DNA of 64,000 bases, taken from NCBI GenBank assembly GCA_029931975.1, contig JAOZQY010000007.1, forward strand, positions 25,399 through 89,398. The letters run 5' to 3'. This stretch comes from Bacteroidales bacterium (GTDB lineage Bacteria > Bacteroidota > Bacteroidia > Bacteroidales > GCA-2748055). Position numbers and translations under genes: made by a program. The notes under the pieces are model-generated. The model saw only the letters and a program-made list of their open reading frames with translations. It was not told the origin of the DNA and searched no databases. Numbering within the stretch: position 1 is the first letter of the stretch; each line of letters starts with the position of its first letter. Shown here in pieces: positions 41,739 through 50,389 of the stretch.

Positions 41739-41765
41739 AAAAGCCGGAGCATTCAGCCCCGGCTT
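41739..41765 (-). terminator. Terminator of the DUF2147 gene
   Basis: Stem AAGCCGG/CCGGCTT with an 11-nt loop, followed on the minus strand by TTTTCTTT, about 37 nt beyond the DUF2147 stop. Confidence 0.65.
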
Positions 41766-41801
41766 CTCATCATTTTTTAACCGGGCACTAAGCACCAGGC
41801 A

Positions 41802-42245
41802 CTATTTCCGAGTCCAGATGGTTTTACGACCCAGCGCCTTGATTCCGGCTACATAACCCTTGAGGTAAAGCTTGTTAAAATCTCCGTCCTCGAACCAGGC
41901 ATAACAGTCATAGGTTTTGCCGTTCTCGGGATCATAAATGGAGCCCTCTTCCCACTTTTTCTTCTTGGTGTCGTATTTGAAGTTCTTAACAATGGCAAGG
42001 CCCAGGAGGGGGCGCTTGGCCAGTTTCGGATCGGAATTCTCCTTGTCAACTTTAGGTTTGCCATCCTCATTGGGTTCATCCAGCCAGTTGATCTTTCCCA
42101 GATATAAGCCATCAGCTCCCTTGGTGATCTCGATGGTTGAGGTCTTCTCGTCGTTGTACCATGTTCCCTCTATTTTATTGGCCTGCGCATGCAGGAAGAG
42201 AGGAATGAACAGCATGGTGATGGCGGTAAACAAATACTTTTTCAT
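41802..42245 (-). CDS. DUF2147 family secreted protein
   Basis: A 147-residue exported protein with a signal peptide cleaved at A20/Q21. The mature part is the DUF2147 domain: GTWYNDEKTSTIEITK at its start, GKINWLDEPNEDGKPKVD, then GSIYDPENGKTYDCYAWFE and the closing LGRKTIWTRK. The family forms a small beta-barrel of unknown function, thought to bind a lipophilic ligand or act in envelope upkeep. It has its own terminator downstream and lies 39 nt after the preceding membrane-protein gene on the same strand. Confidence 0.88.
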   Translation of the reverse strand: MKKYLFTAITMLFIPLFLHAQANKIEGTWYNDEKTSTIEITKGADGLYLGKINWLDEPNEDGKPKVDKENSDPKLAKRPLLGLAIVKNFKYDTKKKKWEEGSIYDPENGKTYDCYAWFEDGDFNKLYLKGYVAGIKALGRKTIWTRK

Positions 42246-42284
42246 GTTAGTAATTTTAAATTTGAGTTTGAAAAAATAGTGAAT

Positions 42285-44540
42285 TCATCGGTCAGTACCA
42301 ACTGGAAGGCGAAAATTATCCAGTAAGTGATCTCCATTCTTATGGCGGATCATTACCCTGGAGTCCTTTGATTTCACTAAAAGGTCGTCCACGGTGATAT
42401 ATTTTCCCCTGATTGTAAGTTGGTATGTTGTTCCCGGTTCAGGAGCAAATTCTTTGCTGATCCGAACCCACATGCCATCCACATTGTGTATCTCGCGGGA
42501 ATTTATCTTTTCTTTGTGGATCAGCTTGTTATCCTTATCCCATTGCCATAGTTCCGGTGTGGGCATATTGTCTGTACGGTGGTCCAAATAGAGCCAGAAG
42601 GAGAGTTCCAACACTGAATCTGAAAAGCGTTCATATAGCTTCTCATTGAACAACTCCACACTGCCCTTTTTCAGATATAGCGAACCCTTGCCTGTAAATG
42701 AGCGCTCAGAAGAAATATCTTCAAAATCCTGGTAGATCACTTGATCGGGGTCCAGATTTTCTTCCAGGGTATCTGCCATGGTAATCCATGAGTCCCATCC
42801 CTGGTTGAAGGCCTGGACGGGTAGTGTGGCAAGAGAAAACCTTGAGCCCGTCCAGAAAACCTCGGCACGGGCAAGCAAGTCCGATTCCCGGTTGTTTAGT
42901 TCCTGTGGAGCTATCACCAGCAGAATGTCCCTGTCATTCATATCCTTCACCCGCTGTTTGTAGATGCTACTGTCGGCCAGCAACTGGATGGAACTCATGG
43001 CATGGGCATAGGAGAGACGGGGCGAGAAACTCTGGATAATTGGAATACCGGTCTGATCGCTGCATCTCATAGCTTCAGAAAAAGCACCCAGACCTTTTTC
43101 AAACTGAAGTTTATCACCACAGGTGTTAGCAAAGGGCAGGAAAAATATTCCCTGGAATTCCTCTGCATTCTTTCCGGCCTCTCCAAGAATGGCCTGGACA
43201 TCTCCCCCGCTTGTGCTCAGTATATCGTTCTTATTGAAGATTCTTTTGGTGCTGGATCGTATCATGGATGCAGACTCTATTCCCCAATAAGCTAGTATGA
43301 TTAACAGCAGAGCCAGGGCTGGGGTTCCATATCCCTTTTTTCGTGCTATCCGGTAGAGGTAATACAGATAGGTAGCTGTAAATACAGTGAATACATAATA
43401 AAAAATCCAGGAGAAGCGGCCCAGGCACCTGAACTGCTTCAGGGGGGGCAGGATATTCGTCAGAAAACCAAGTCCCCATTTAAAGGGGATGCACATGGAG
43501 AAGATCAGTACAATGACCGATGCAGCCAGGTAGAGATTCAGATCTCTGTTGGGAAAATACGATTTAGCGGCGGGTCGTTTTCGCCCTGCCAGTTGAAGGA
43601 TTAAAGTCAACAGAAAGGAGAGTGCCAGCAAGGTGGCAGGAAGACCCACATAGGCACGTCCTTCCCACTTGTAGCTAATATCGAAAATTCCCCTGCTCAG
43701 CTCCTGGAGAGTTGATCCGGGGGGCAGGAAGATACTGAACAGATTGGAATGGAAGATGAAAAATCCCCAGGGATTGTCGGGCCGGTCATCCACCCAGTCT
43801 GTAATGCCTGCCAGGCCTCTTACAAGTAGCAGGGGAAGAATGGCAATCAGAAGAAGATGTGCTCCCTCAGCCAGATAGCCCTTTAGGTTTTGTCGATGAT
43901 TCCAGAGCTGGACCAGGAAAATGGCCATGGGAAAGATGGCCAGGAAGGCGGCATAGTAGGCAGAGGTGAAGCCACCCACAAGGGCCGTGATCAGGAGCAG
44001 AAGAGTCCACCAGGCCTTTTTTGTAGCTTCGTGCCAGCAGATCAGCAGGTACCAGAAGAGTGGAATAAAAAAGGCATAGACCATCTCGAAATGTCCCCCG
44101 AGCCGGTCCACCTGCGGACTCATGAAAAGGATGATCAGGGAGACCACTGCTGCATACCAGGGGGGTAGTGAGAATTTTCGCAGCACCAGGTAGATAAACG
44201 GAATGGCAAAGAGCAGGGAAAAGATCATGCTCAGGTTCAGGATTCCAACCCCTTTGTCAGCCAGGGGATAGATTCTGTCCAGGCCCTTAATCACCTGCAC
44301 ATAGAGGGGATGGGAGTTGATATACTGCAGGTGATCACCATAGGGATAGTTGATTCCCTCGTGAGCGATTCCTTCATCATACTTCAGGTAGTAGCTAAAG
44401 TTATAATAGCTTTTCACTGCGTCGCCGGAAGAAGAAAAGAGGTAGGAGTTTGGATTGACAATCACCTTGCCGAAAATTGCTACCAGGATCAGTAATCCGA
44501 CGCCCAGGATGGCAATCAGTGCGATTGTATTTTTCTTCAT
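42285..44540 (-). CDS. GT-C-like multi-pass membrane protein with C-terminal beta-sandwich
   Basis: A 751-residue protein with about 11-12 TM helices up to residue 420 and an extracytoplasmic C-terminal half. The first long loop (residues 33-70) holds SSSGDAVKSYYNFSYYLKYD and INYPYGDHLQYINSHPLY, a pattern seen in uncharacterised GT-C-like membrane proteins, with acidic residues in the loop where catalytic Asp/Glu sit. The C-terminal domain (about 600-745) is beta-rich, ending YITVDDLLVKSK, like the tail of the GT39-like protein at 39.4 kb. The substrate is unknown. It is divergent from the GT2/flippase pair, so it probably takes part in the same glycan or glycolipid pathway. Confidence 0.7.
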   Translation of the reverse strand: MKKNTIALIAILGVGLLILVAIFGKVIVNPNSYLFSSSGDAVKSYYNFSYYLKYDEGIAHEGINYPYGDHLQYINSHPLYVQVIKGLDRIYPLADKGVGILNLSMIFSLLFAIPFIYLVLRKFSLPPWYAAVVSLIILFMSPQVDRLGGHFEMVYAFFIPLFWYLLICWHEATKKAWWTLLLLITALVGGFTSAYYAAFLAIFPMAIFLVQLWNHRQNLKGYLAEGAHLLLIAILPLLLVRGLAGITDWVDDRPDNPWGFFIFHSNLFSIFLPPGSTLQELSRGIFDISYKWEGRAYVGLPATLLALSFLLTLILQLAGRKRPAAKSYFPNRDLNLYLAASVIVLIFSMCIPFKWGLGFLTNILPPLKQFRCLGRFSWIFYYVFTVFTATYLYYLYRIARKKGYGTPALALLLIILAYWGIESASMIRSSTKRIFNKNDILSTSGGDVQAILGEAGKNAEEFQGIFFLPFANTCGDKLQFEKGLGAFSEAMRCSDQTGIPIIQSFSPRLSYAHAMSSIQLLADSSIYKQRVKDMNDRDILLVIAPQELNNRESDLLARAEVFWTGSRFSLATLPVQAFNQGWDSWITMADTLEENLDPDQVIYQDFEDISSERSFTGKGSLYLKKGSVELFNEKLYERFSDSVLELSFWLYLDHRTDNMPTPELWQWDKDNKLIHKEKINSREIHNVDGMWVRISKEFAPEPGTTYQLTIRGKYITVDDLLVKSKDSRVMIRHKNGDHLLDNFRLPVGTDR

Positions 44541-44611
44541 AAATCAATCTCTTAAGCGACCGGAAATATAGCAAAATTTGGTTACTTTATGGGATCATAA
44601 TCAAGCAGGTA

Positions 44612-45568
44612 ATGGCGATGGAGAAAGTGTCTTTTGTGGTTCCGTTATTTAACGAAAAGGAGAATATTGAATCTTTATGCAATGCCATAAGTTCGGCTAT
44701 GGATGCCACTCCCTACTCCTTTGAGATGATACTGGTGAATGATGGTAGTGTGGATCAAACCTGGGCCGAGATCACCAGGGTTTCGGCTGATTATAAGACT
44801 CTTGTGGCCATTGACCTGATCACCAATTATGGTCAGAGCTCGGCTCTGTCCGCAGGAATTGATCAGGCCGATGGTGAGTTGATTGTGCTGATGGACGGAG
44901 ATATGCAGAACGATCCGGCCGATGTTCCCATGATGATCGATAAACTGAAGGAGACCGATAGTGATGTGGTCTCCGGTGAGCGTGTTCACCGAAAGGATAA
45001 AGCCATCTCCAGGAGGCTTCCAAGCCGGATTGCCAATTTTTTCATTCGATTAATCACCGGAGTTAAGCTAAGGGATTACGGCTGTGCTCTGAGGGTTTTC
45101 AAGAGCGATGTCGCCAGGAACCTGGGGCTTTATGGCGAGTTGCATCGCTTTATTCCAGTGCTGGCCGTGCTCCAGGGTGCCCAGATGGTTCAGGTCCCCG
45201 TGCGACACCACTCCCGCAAATTTGGCAAATCCAAGTACGGTATGGGTCGTACTTTCCGGGTGATCAGTGACCTGTTCCTGATCGTGTTCTTTAAAAGGTA
45301 CCAGAACCGCCCCATTCACTTTTTTGGTACCCTGGGAATCCTCACTTTTGGTGCTGGCGCCGTGATTAACCTCTACTTTTTTATATTGAAATTGCTGGGT
45401 AACGATATCTGGGGGAAGCCCTTGTTGCTACTGGGATTTATGCTTTTTATCGGGGGAATCCAGATCATTACCATCGGAATCATTGCGGAGATATTGATGC
45501 GGACCTATTATGAGTCGCAGCAAAAGAAACCGTACCGGGTGAAACGAATCATCAAAAGTGAAGATTAA
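44612..45568 (+). CDS. GT2 polyprenyl-phosphate glycosyltransferase (DPM1/ArnC-like)
   Basis: A 318-residue membrane enzyme that makes a polyprenyl-phosphate-linked sugar from a nucleotide sugar, with the donor used later by GT-C enzymes. The GT2 motifs are FVVPLFNEKENIE (N-terminus), ILVNDGSVDQTW and VLMDGDMQNDP (the DxD-like metal site near residue 95). Further marks are DYGCALRVF and RHHSRKFGKSKYG, typical of the DPM1/GtrB/ArnC group. Two C-terminal TM helices (about 235-260 and 270-290) anchor it. It may start at the second Met. The next gene overlaps it by 11 nt. Confidence 0.9.
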   Translation: MAMEKVSFVVPLFNEKENIESLCNAISSAMDATPYSFEMILVNDGSVDQTWAEITRVSADYKTLVAIDLITNYGQSSALSAGIDQADGELIVLMDGDMQNDPADVPMMIDKLKETDSDVVSGERVHRKDKAISRRLPSRIANFFIRLITGVKLRDYGCALRVFKSDVARNLGLYGELHRFIPVLAVLQGAQMVQVPVRHHSRKFGKSKYGMGRTFRVISDLFLIVFFKRYQNRPIHFFGTLGILTFGAGAVINLYFFILKLLGNDIWGKPLLLLGFMLFIGGIQIITIGIIAEILMRTYYESQQKKPYRVKRIIKSED

Positions 45569-46418
45569 ACTGCCCCCTTTTGTCAAAGTACTGTTGAAGC
45601 TGGCGTTTACCCTTACTGCCCTCATATATGTATTTTCAAAGATTGAGCTGAAGCAGCTTATGGAAACCATTGCCCAGTCTAATCTCCTGTATCTTATGGG
45701 GGCATTGATCCTCTTTGTGCTCTCCAAGATGGTTTCATCTCTACGGTTCAACAGGTACCTGGGGACCATTGAGATCTGTCTTTCAGAAAAGGCAAATATG
45801 AAACTCTACCTTCTGGGCATGTACTACAACCTGTTTCTTCCTGGTGGAATAGGGGGCGACGGATATAAGATCTATTTGCTGAACAAGCGCTACGATGTGG
45901 CAACCCGGAAGATATTCTGGGCAGTAATGATGGACCGGATTATCGGGGTGCTGGCGCTTTTTTGTATGGCAGTTGTGCTCTTCTGTTTTGTTCCGGGAAT
46001 GGAGAAATTCGCCTGGTTCGCCTGGATACTTATACCGCTGGCTGTTCTGTTTACTTTTCTGTTAAGCAAACGCTTTTTTCCCTATTTGCTAAGCGTGTTC
46101 CGGATTACCAATCTCCAATCCCTGGTGGTTCAATTGTTTCAACTGCTATCCGCACTGCTGATCCTGCTTTCTTTGAAGGTGCAGGGCAACCTCGAGAGTT
46201 ATCTGTTTATCTTCCTGGTCTCCTCCATTGTGGCTGTGCTGCCACTTACCATTGGTGGTCTCGGTTCCAGGGAGTTTACATTTATGCTTGGGGCCCAGTG
46301 GCTGGGGCTTGATTTGAATCTCTCCATCGCATTGAGTTTCATCTTCTACCTGATCACCGCATTTACATCTATTTGGGGAATCATTTACAGCATTGGAGGA
46401 GTTAAGCTGGACGAGTAG
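45558..46418 (+). CDS. Lysylphosphatidylglycerol-synthase-TM/YbhN-type flippase-like protein
   Basis: A 286-residue inner-membrane protein with eight to nine TM helices of the 'flippase-like' (UPF0104/AglD C-terminal) family. The characteristic NLFLPGGIGGDGYKIYLL motif is at about 91-108, and PLTIGGLGSREFTFML is near the end. GTG start, overlapping the GT2 gene by 11 nt. Such proteins often accompany polyprenyl-glycosyltransferases, and flipping of the lipid-linked sugar is the likely role (inference). Confidence 0.85.
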   Translation: MKIKLPPFVKVLLKLAFTLTALIYVFSKIELKQLMETIAQSNLLYLMGALILFVLSKMVSSLRFNRYLGTIEICLSEKANMKLYLLGMYYNLFLPGGIGGDGYKIYLLNKRYDVATRKIFWAVMMDRIIGVLALFCMAVVLFCFVPGMEKFAWFAWILIPLAVLFTFLLSKRFFPYLLSVFRITNLQSLVVQLFQLLSALLILLSLKVQGNLESYLFIFLVSSIVAVLPLTIGGLGSREFTFMLGAQWLGLDLNLSIALSFIFYLITAFTSIWGIIYSIGGVKLDE

Positions 46419-46429
46419 TGTGTTCGGAT

Positions 46430-46936
46430 TCAGACCCTTACAAACTCCGTATAGCTGTACTTAAACTGGTTGCCTTCACCCGCTTCCACTTCCTCTGACT
46501 GAACCTCTTTCCACTGGCTGAAGTTTATTTCAGGAAAAAAGGTGTCGGCTTCAAAGGAGGCATGAACCCGGGTCAGATATAGTTTCCCGGCAATGGGAAG
46601 GAACTGGCTGTAGACCATGCCCCCGCCAATGACAAAACACTCTTCATCGCTTCCGGCCAGTTGTATTGCCTCTTCAATGGATCCTGCCATTTCACAAGAG
46701 TCGAATACTTCGCCCGGCTTATCAGAGATGACGATATGTCTGCGATTAGGCAGGGCGCCATTGGGCAGTGAGAGGAAGGTGTTGCGCCCCATGATCAGGG
46801 CATGTCCTGTGGTCAGTTTTTTAAAACGTTTCAGGTCGTCCGACAGGTGCCAGAGCAATTTGTTGTCTTTACCGATGGCCCGGTTTTGGGCGATGGCCAC
46901 AATGATGGAGATATTTTTCAGGATTTTTGCTTCCAT
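46430..46936 (-). CDS. folA: Dihydrofolate reductase
   Basis: A 168-residue enzyme reducing dihydrofolate to tetrahydrofolate with NADPH. Family motifs are ISIIVAIAQNRAIGKDNKLLWHLSDD (residues about 9-34, with the catalytic Asp in WHLSDD and the substrate-binding region), GHALIMGRNTF, the cofactor-binding RRHIVISD, and GGGMVYSQFLP. It lies 3 nt after thyA, whose reaction produces the dihydrofolate it recycles. Confidence 0.97.
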   Translation of the reverse strand: MEAKILKNISIIVAIAQNRAIGKDNKLLWHLSDDLKRFKKLTTGHALIMGRNTFLSLPNGALPNRRHIVISDKPGEVFDSCEMAGSIEEAIQLAGSDEECFVIGGGMVYSQFLPIAGKLYLTRVHASFEADTFFPEINFSQWKEVQSEEVEAGEGNQFKYSYTEFVRV

Positions 46937-46939
46937 AAA

Positions 46940-47734
46940 TTATACGGAGATGGCCCCCTTAATATGGGGATGAGGATCGTAGTTTTCGACGCTGAAATCT
47001 TCAAAACGGAAATTGCTTATGGAGAGAATCTCGGGATTAATTTTTACAGTGGGAAGCGATTTGGGCTCTCGACTTAGCTGCAACTTCATCTGCTCTTCAT
47101 GGTTCAGGTAGATATGGGCATCCCCCAGCGTATGGATGAACTCACCGGGCTTGAGGCCGGTAACCTGAGCCATCATCATCAGCAGGAAGGAATAGGAAGC
47201 GATATTAAAAGGAACTCCCAGGAAGATATCTGCGCTGCGTTGGTAAAGCTGACACGATAGTTTCCCTTCGGCCACATAGAATTGAAAGAGAATATGGCAG
47301 GGTGGCAGAGCCATATGATCCAGATCCCCCACGTTCCAGGCGCTTACAATGTGCCTTCTTGAATCGGGATTGTTTTGTATGGAATCAATGACCTGGCTTA
47401 TCTGGTCGATATGCTTTCCGTGAGGTGTGGGCCAGCTTCGCCACTGGTAGCCGTATATATGACCCAGCTCTCCGTTTTCATCTGCCCACTCGTTCCAGAT
47501 CCGTACTCCATTTTCATTGAGGTACTTTGTATTGGTGTCGCCAGCCAGAAACCAGAGCAGTTCATGAATGATCGATTTCAGGTGAAGTTTTTTGGTAGTT
47601 ATCAGCGGAAAACCATTCTCCAGGTTAAAGCGCATCTGGTAGCCAAATGTGCTGATGGTACCGGTGCCGGTCCGGTCCTTCTTCCGGGTGCCATGCTCAA
47701 GTACATGTGTAAGTAAATCAAGATACTGCTTCAT
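46940..47734 (-). CDS. thyA: Thymidylate synthase
   Basis: ThyA methylates dUMP to dTMP with methylenetetrahydrofolate. From the ATG at 47734, preceded by GGAGGAG, the protein has 264 residues, exactly the usual length; the frame extends upstream to 47806 but without support. The catalytic Cys146 lies in [13 protein letters not shown]. Other marks are KKDRTGTGT at the start, [17 protein letters not shown] (nucleotide binding) and GDAHIYLNH. The folA gene follows after 3 nt in the same operon. Confidence 0.98.
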   Translation of the reverse strand: MKQYLDLLTHVLEHGTRKKDRTGTGTISTFGYQMRFNLENGFPLITTKKLHLKSIIHELLWFLAGDTNTKYLNENGVRIWNEWADENGELGHIYGYQWRSWPTPHGKHIDQISQVIDSIQNNPDSRRHIVSAWNVGDLDHMALPPCHILFQFYVAEGKLSCQLYQRSADIFLGVPFNIASYSFLLMMMAQVTGLKPGEFIHTLGDAHIYLNHEEQMKLQLSREPKSLPTVKINPEILSISNFRFEDFSVENYDPHPHIKGAISV

Positions 47735-47864
47735 AATCTCCTCCGCTCCAATGGCTGGTAAAAGTACCCAAACAAGCCTTGAAATCAAAAGAATAATTAT
47801 CAACATCTGTACCTAATAACTTCCCCTCTCCAGTACCAATAAATCATTATATTTACAGGTGAAT

Positions 47865-48980
47865 ATGGCATCAAAAATCTGGTATACACCCCGTTCCCTG
47901 CTTGTTGTGGCAGGAGTTGTTCTCCTGGGACTTCTGGTATGGCGTTTTTCCAGTATTGTGGCCTATATCCTGATCGCCTCAGTGCTCTCACTGATCGCCC
48001 GGCCTCTGGTCCGTTTGCTTGGCAGAATCAGGATAGGAAGGTGGCAGATCCCTGCTTCACTCAGGGCACTGATCACTTTACTTACCATATGGACCTTTTT
48101 TTTCAGCTTTTTCAGAATTTTTATTCCCCTGGTAGCCGGTGAGGCTCAGGAGCTTTCCAATATTGATACTGCCCTTGTCATCGAGGCATTTGAAGATCCC
48201 ATTCAAGGGATAGAAGTTTGGTATAATAAGATGAACCTGGGGGGTGAGGCTGGCCTGTCGCTAAGCGAAAATCTGCAGGGAGGATTGGCATCAGTTTTAA
48301 ATATTGATGTAATCACCGACCTGATAGCCACGCTTGCCTCCATCCTGGGCAATTTTGCATGGGCTATTTTTGCAATCTCATTTATCACCTTTTTCCTGCT
48401 CAGGGAGGAAAAGTTGATTACCAGTTATATAATGACAGTAGTTCCAGAGAAAAAGGTGGAGGCTTTCAGCCACGCCCTGGAATCGGTCAAGCACCTGCTC
48501 AGGCGCTATTTTGTCGGGATCTTGCTGCAGATGATTGGGATTCTTACTATGGTAACGCTGGGAATGACCATTGTGGGGGTGGGTTTCAGGCATGGGGTGG
48601 TGATAGGATTGGTGGCCGCAGTATTGAATATTATTCCTTACCTGGGACCCTGGATAGGAGCAGCCCTTGGGATCATCCTTGGAGTAGCAACCCACCTGGA
48701 CCTTGACTTTGCCACCCAGTTGCTGCCCCTTATGGCTTATATGATGCTGGTGTTTGTGATTACCCAGCTCACCGATAACATGGTTTTTCAACCGGTGATT
48801 TTTGGGACCAGTGTATATGCCCATCCAATTGAGATTTTTATAGTCATCATGATGGCAGGAAGCCTGGCCGGAATTGTAGGGATGATCCTTGCCATTCCCA
48901 CTTATACAGTGATAAGGGTATTCGCCAAAGAATTTTTTAATAACTTTAGAGTGGTCCAGAAGCTGACCGAAAAGATATGA
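47865..48980 (+). CDS. AI-2E/PerM family membrane transporter
   Basis: A polytopic inner-membrane protein of 371 residues with seven to eight TM helices, of the AI-2E/PerM/YdiK family. Marks are LRRYFVGILLQMIGILTMVTLG, the NIIPYLGPWIGAALGII motif near residue 270 and DNMVFQPVIFGTSVYAHPIEIFI, both characteristic. Roles proposed for the family include small-molecule and ion export; the substrate is unknown. The frame can start at GTG 47859 or ATG 47865. Its stop overlaps the next gene start by 4 nt. Confidence 0.88.
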   Translation: MASKIWYTPRSLLVVAGVVLLGLLVWRFSSIVAYILIASVLSLIARPLVRLLGRIRIGRWQIPASLRALITLLTIWTFFFSFFRIFIPLVAGEAQELSNIDTALVIEAFEDPIQGIEVWYNKMNLGGEAGLSLSENLQGGLASVLNIDVITDLIATLASILGNFAWAIFAISFITFFLLREEKLITSYIMTVVPEKKVEAFSHALESVKHLLRRYFVGILLQMIGILTMVTLGMTIVGVGFRHGVVIGLVAAVLNIIPYLGPWIGAALGIILGVATHLDLDFATQLLPLMAYMMLVFVITQLTDNMVFQPVIFGTSVYAHPIEIFIVIMMAGSLAGIVGMILAIPTYTVIRVFAKEFFNNFRVVQKLTEKI

Positions 48981-49402
48981 CCATTACCAGATCTATTGCC
49001 ATTATATGCCTGTGTTGTCTCCAGTTTCCACGTCTGGCTGGACAGCAGGGAGATACTTCTTCGGATGCTGTAAATCTTTCGGATCCGCACTCGCTTATTA
49101 TTGAAACTGTGTTGTATGATTCCATCACTGGAGAACTGGATGTTCCCAATGTATTTACTCCCAATGGTGACCAGGTCAATGATAATTTTGAAGTGAGCAC
49201 CGATGGAACCACTGTTTATGAGTTTTCGGTGTTTACCCGGACAGGCACCCGCATTTACCACTCCCTTTCTCCTCGAATATTCTGGGACGGGAACAGCCTG
49301 GATGGCATCGAATTAAAAGAGGGAGTTTATTACTATGTGATTGAAGAAGAGGGGGGAAGCGATCCCTTCGAGAAAGCCGGGTTTATGTACCTTTTTCGAT
49401 AA
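48977..49402 (+). CDS. Minimal type B T9SS sorting-domain protein
   Basis: A 141-residue exported protein, made of a signal peptide (cleavage near G22/Q23), a linker of about 30 residues, and a gliding-motility-associated C-terminal domain (residues about 55-141: LDVPNVFTPNGDQVNDNF, EFSVFTRTGTRIY, FWDGNSLDGIELKEGVYYYV). No other domain exists. Normally this domain is the T9SS export and attachment signal at the end of a much larger cargo. It overlaps the AI-2E-type gene by 4 nt (ATGA) and its end overlaps the convergent symporter gene by 20 nt. It could be a truncated cargo, or a small surface protein in its own right. Confidence 0.8.
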   Translation: MTITRSIAIICLCCLQFPRLAGQQGDTSSDAVNLSDPHSLIIETVLYDSITGELDVPNVFTPNGDQVNDNFEVSTDGTTVYEFSVFTRTGTRIYHSLSPRIFWDGNSLDGIELKEGVYYYVIEEEGGSDPFEKAGFMYLFR

Positions 49403-50276
49403 TCTTAGGAACCCATCCCAATTTTTTCACAATCCAACCAAATAGCAAAGTGCTGAAAAAGGAGAAGGATCCGTAGACCACGGGTACCAGGGCCATCTCA
49501 TTACTTTTAAGCAGGGTGGCCGCCACAAAAATGGCCAGTGCCGAATTCTGAAGTCCTACCTCAATGGAAATGGTAAACTGGTTTATCACACCCAGTCGCA
49601 TCACCCGGGCCACCAGGAATCCCGATATCATTCCCAGGATATTAAGAAGAAGGGTATAGGGGAAGATCCTGATAAAATCGGCCCGGGTGGCTGCCCCGGT
49701 TCCCTGGTCAATAAAGATTACCCCGGCATAAACTACCAGCAGGAGAAAGGGTAGTATGATCCTGAGAGGCCGCTCCAGACGAGTGGAAAAGTGCGCATAA
49801 TGTTTCCGGATGCGGGTTCCCACAAAAGCAGGTAGCAGGGTAATCAGAAAAACCTTGACGACAGTTTCACCCACACCCAGCCGGATGGTTATTTGCTCAT
49901 TCAGAAAAATTTCCAGGGAGAGGAAGACCACCAGCGGAATGGTGATAAGGGTAATGATGCTGTTTAGGGCGGTCATTGAGATGGAGAGTGCCACATTTCC
50001 CCGTAAGAGATAGGTGACCAGGTTGGAAGTGGCTCCACCCGGACAGGCAGCAATGATCATTAGTCCCACTTTAAAGAAGGGGTCAATATTGATGGAACGC
50101 GCAATGAGCCATGCAATTACCGGAAGCAGGATCATCTGACAGCAGAGTCCGGTGATGACTGCACGGGGATGCACAAAGATATTCCTGAAATCACGTTCGG
50201 TCAGGGAGAGCCCCATCCCCAGTGTGATGATGGCCAGAGTTACCGGAAGAAAGTATTCAGAAAACAGAGAATGCAT
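49383..50276 (-). CDS. Bile acid:sodium symporter (BASS) family transporter
   Basis: A 297-residue inner-membrane protein with about nine TM helices. The BASS family signatures are present: GLSLTERDF near the N-terminus, AACPGGATSNLVTYLLRGN (residues about 95-113) containing the unwound-helix substrate site, and a Q-x-S/A-L pattern, VGLQNSALAIFVA, near residue 235. Substrates of bacterial members include organic anions and pantoate-like acids; here unknown. The 3' end overlaps the minimal sorting-domain gene by 20 nt. Confidence 0.9.
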   Translation of the reverse strand: MHSLFSEYFLPVTLAIITLGMGLSLTERDFRNIFVHPRAVITGLCCQMILLPVIAWLIARSINIDPFFKVGLMIIAACPGGATSNLVTYLLRGNVALSISMTALNSIITLITIPLVVFLSLEIFLNEQITIRLGVGETVVKVFLITLLPAFVGTRIRKHYAHFSTRLERPLRIILPFLLLVVYAGVIFIDQGTGAATRADFIRIFPYTLLLNILGMISGFLVARVMRLGVINQFTISIEVGLQNSALAIFVAATLLKSNEMALVPVVYGSFSFFSTLLFGWIVKKLGWVPKIIEKGT

Positions 50277-50389
50277 CTATCGAAGATATATAAATTATTT
50301 ATACAGATTAAACGTGCCTGGTTCAAAACACCACGCCTGGGATCCGGGAAGTTTTCTTAAATTCGCCTCTTTCTTCACAGATTCTCTGA

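Larger units (their letters stand above)
41382..41801. other. 420-bp intergenic region with two minus-strand terminators
   Basis: It holds the 24-codon in-frame extension of the GT39-like gene (to 41456), an orphan hairpin-plus-T-run (41479-41506, minus) and the DUF2147 gene terminator (41739-41765, minus). The 230 bp between the two hairpins are AT-rich, hold no credible ORF and could carry a small minus-strand RNA. Confidence 0.5.
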
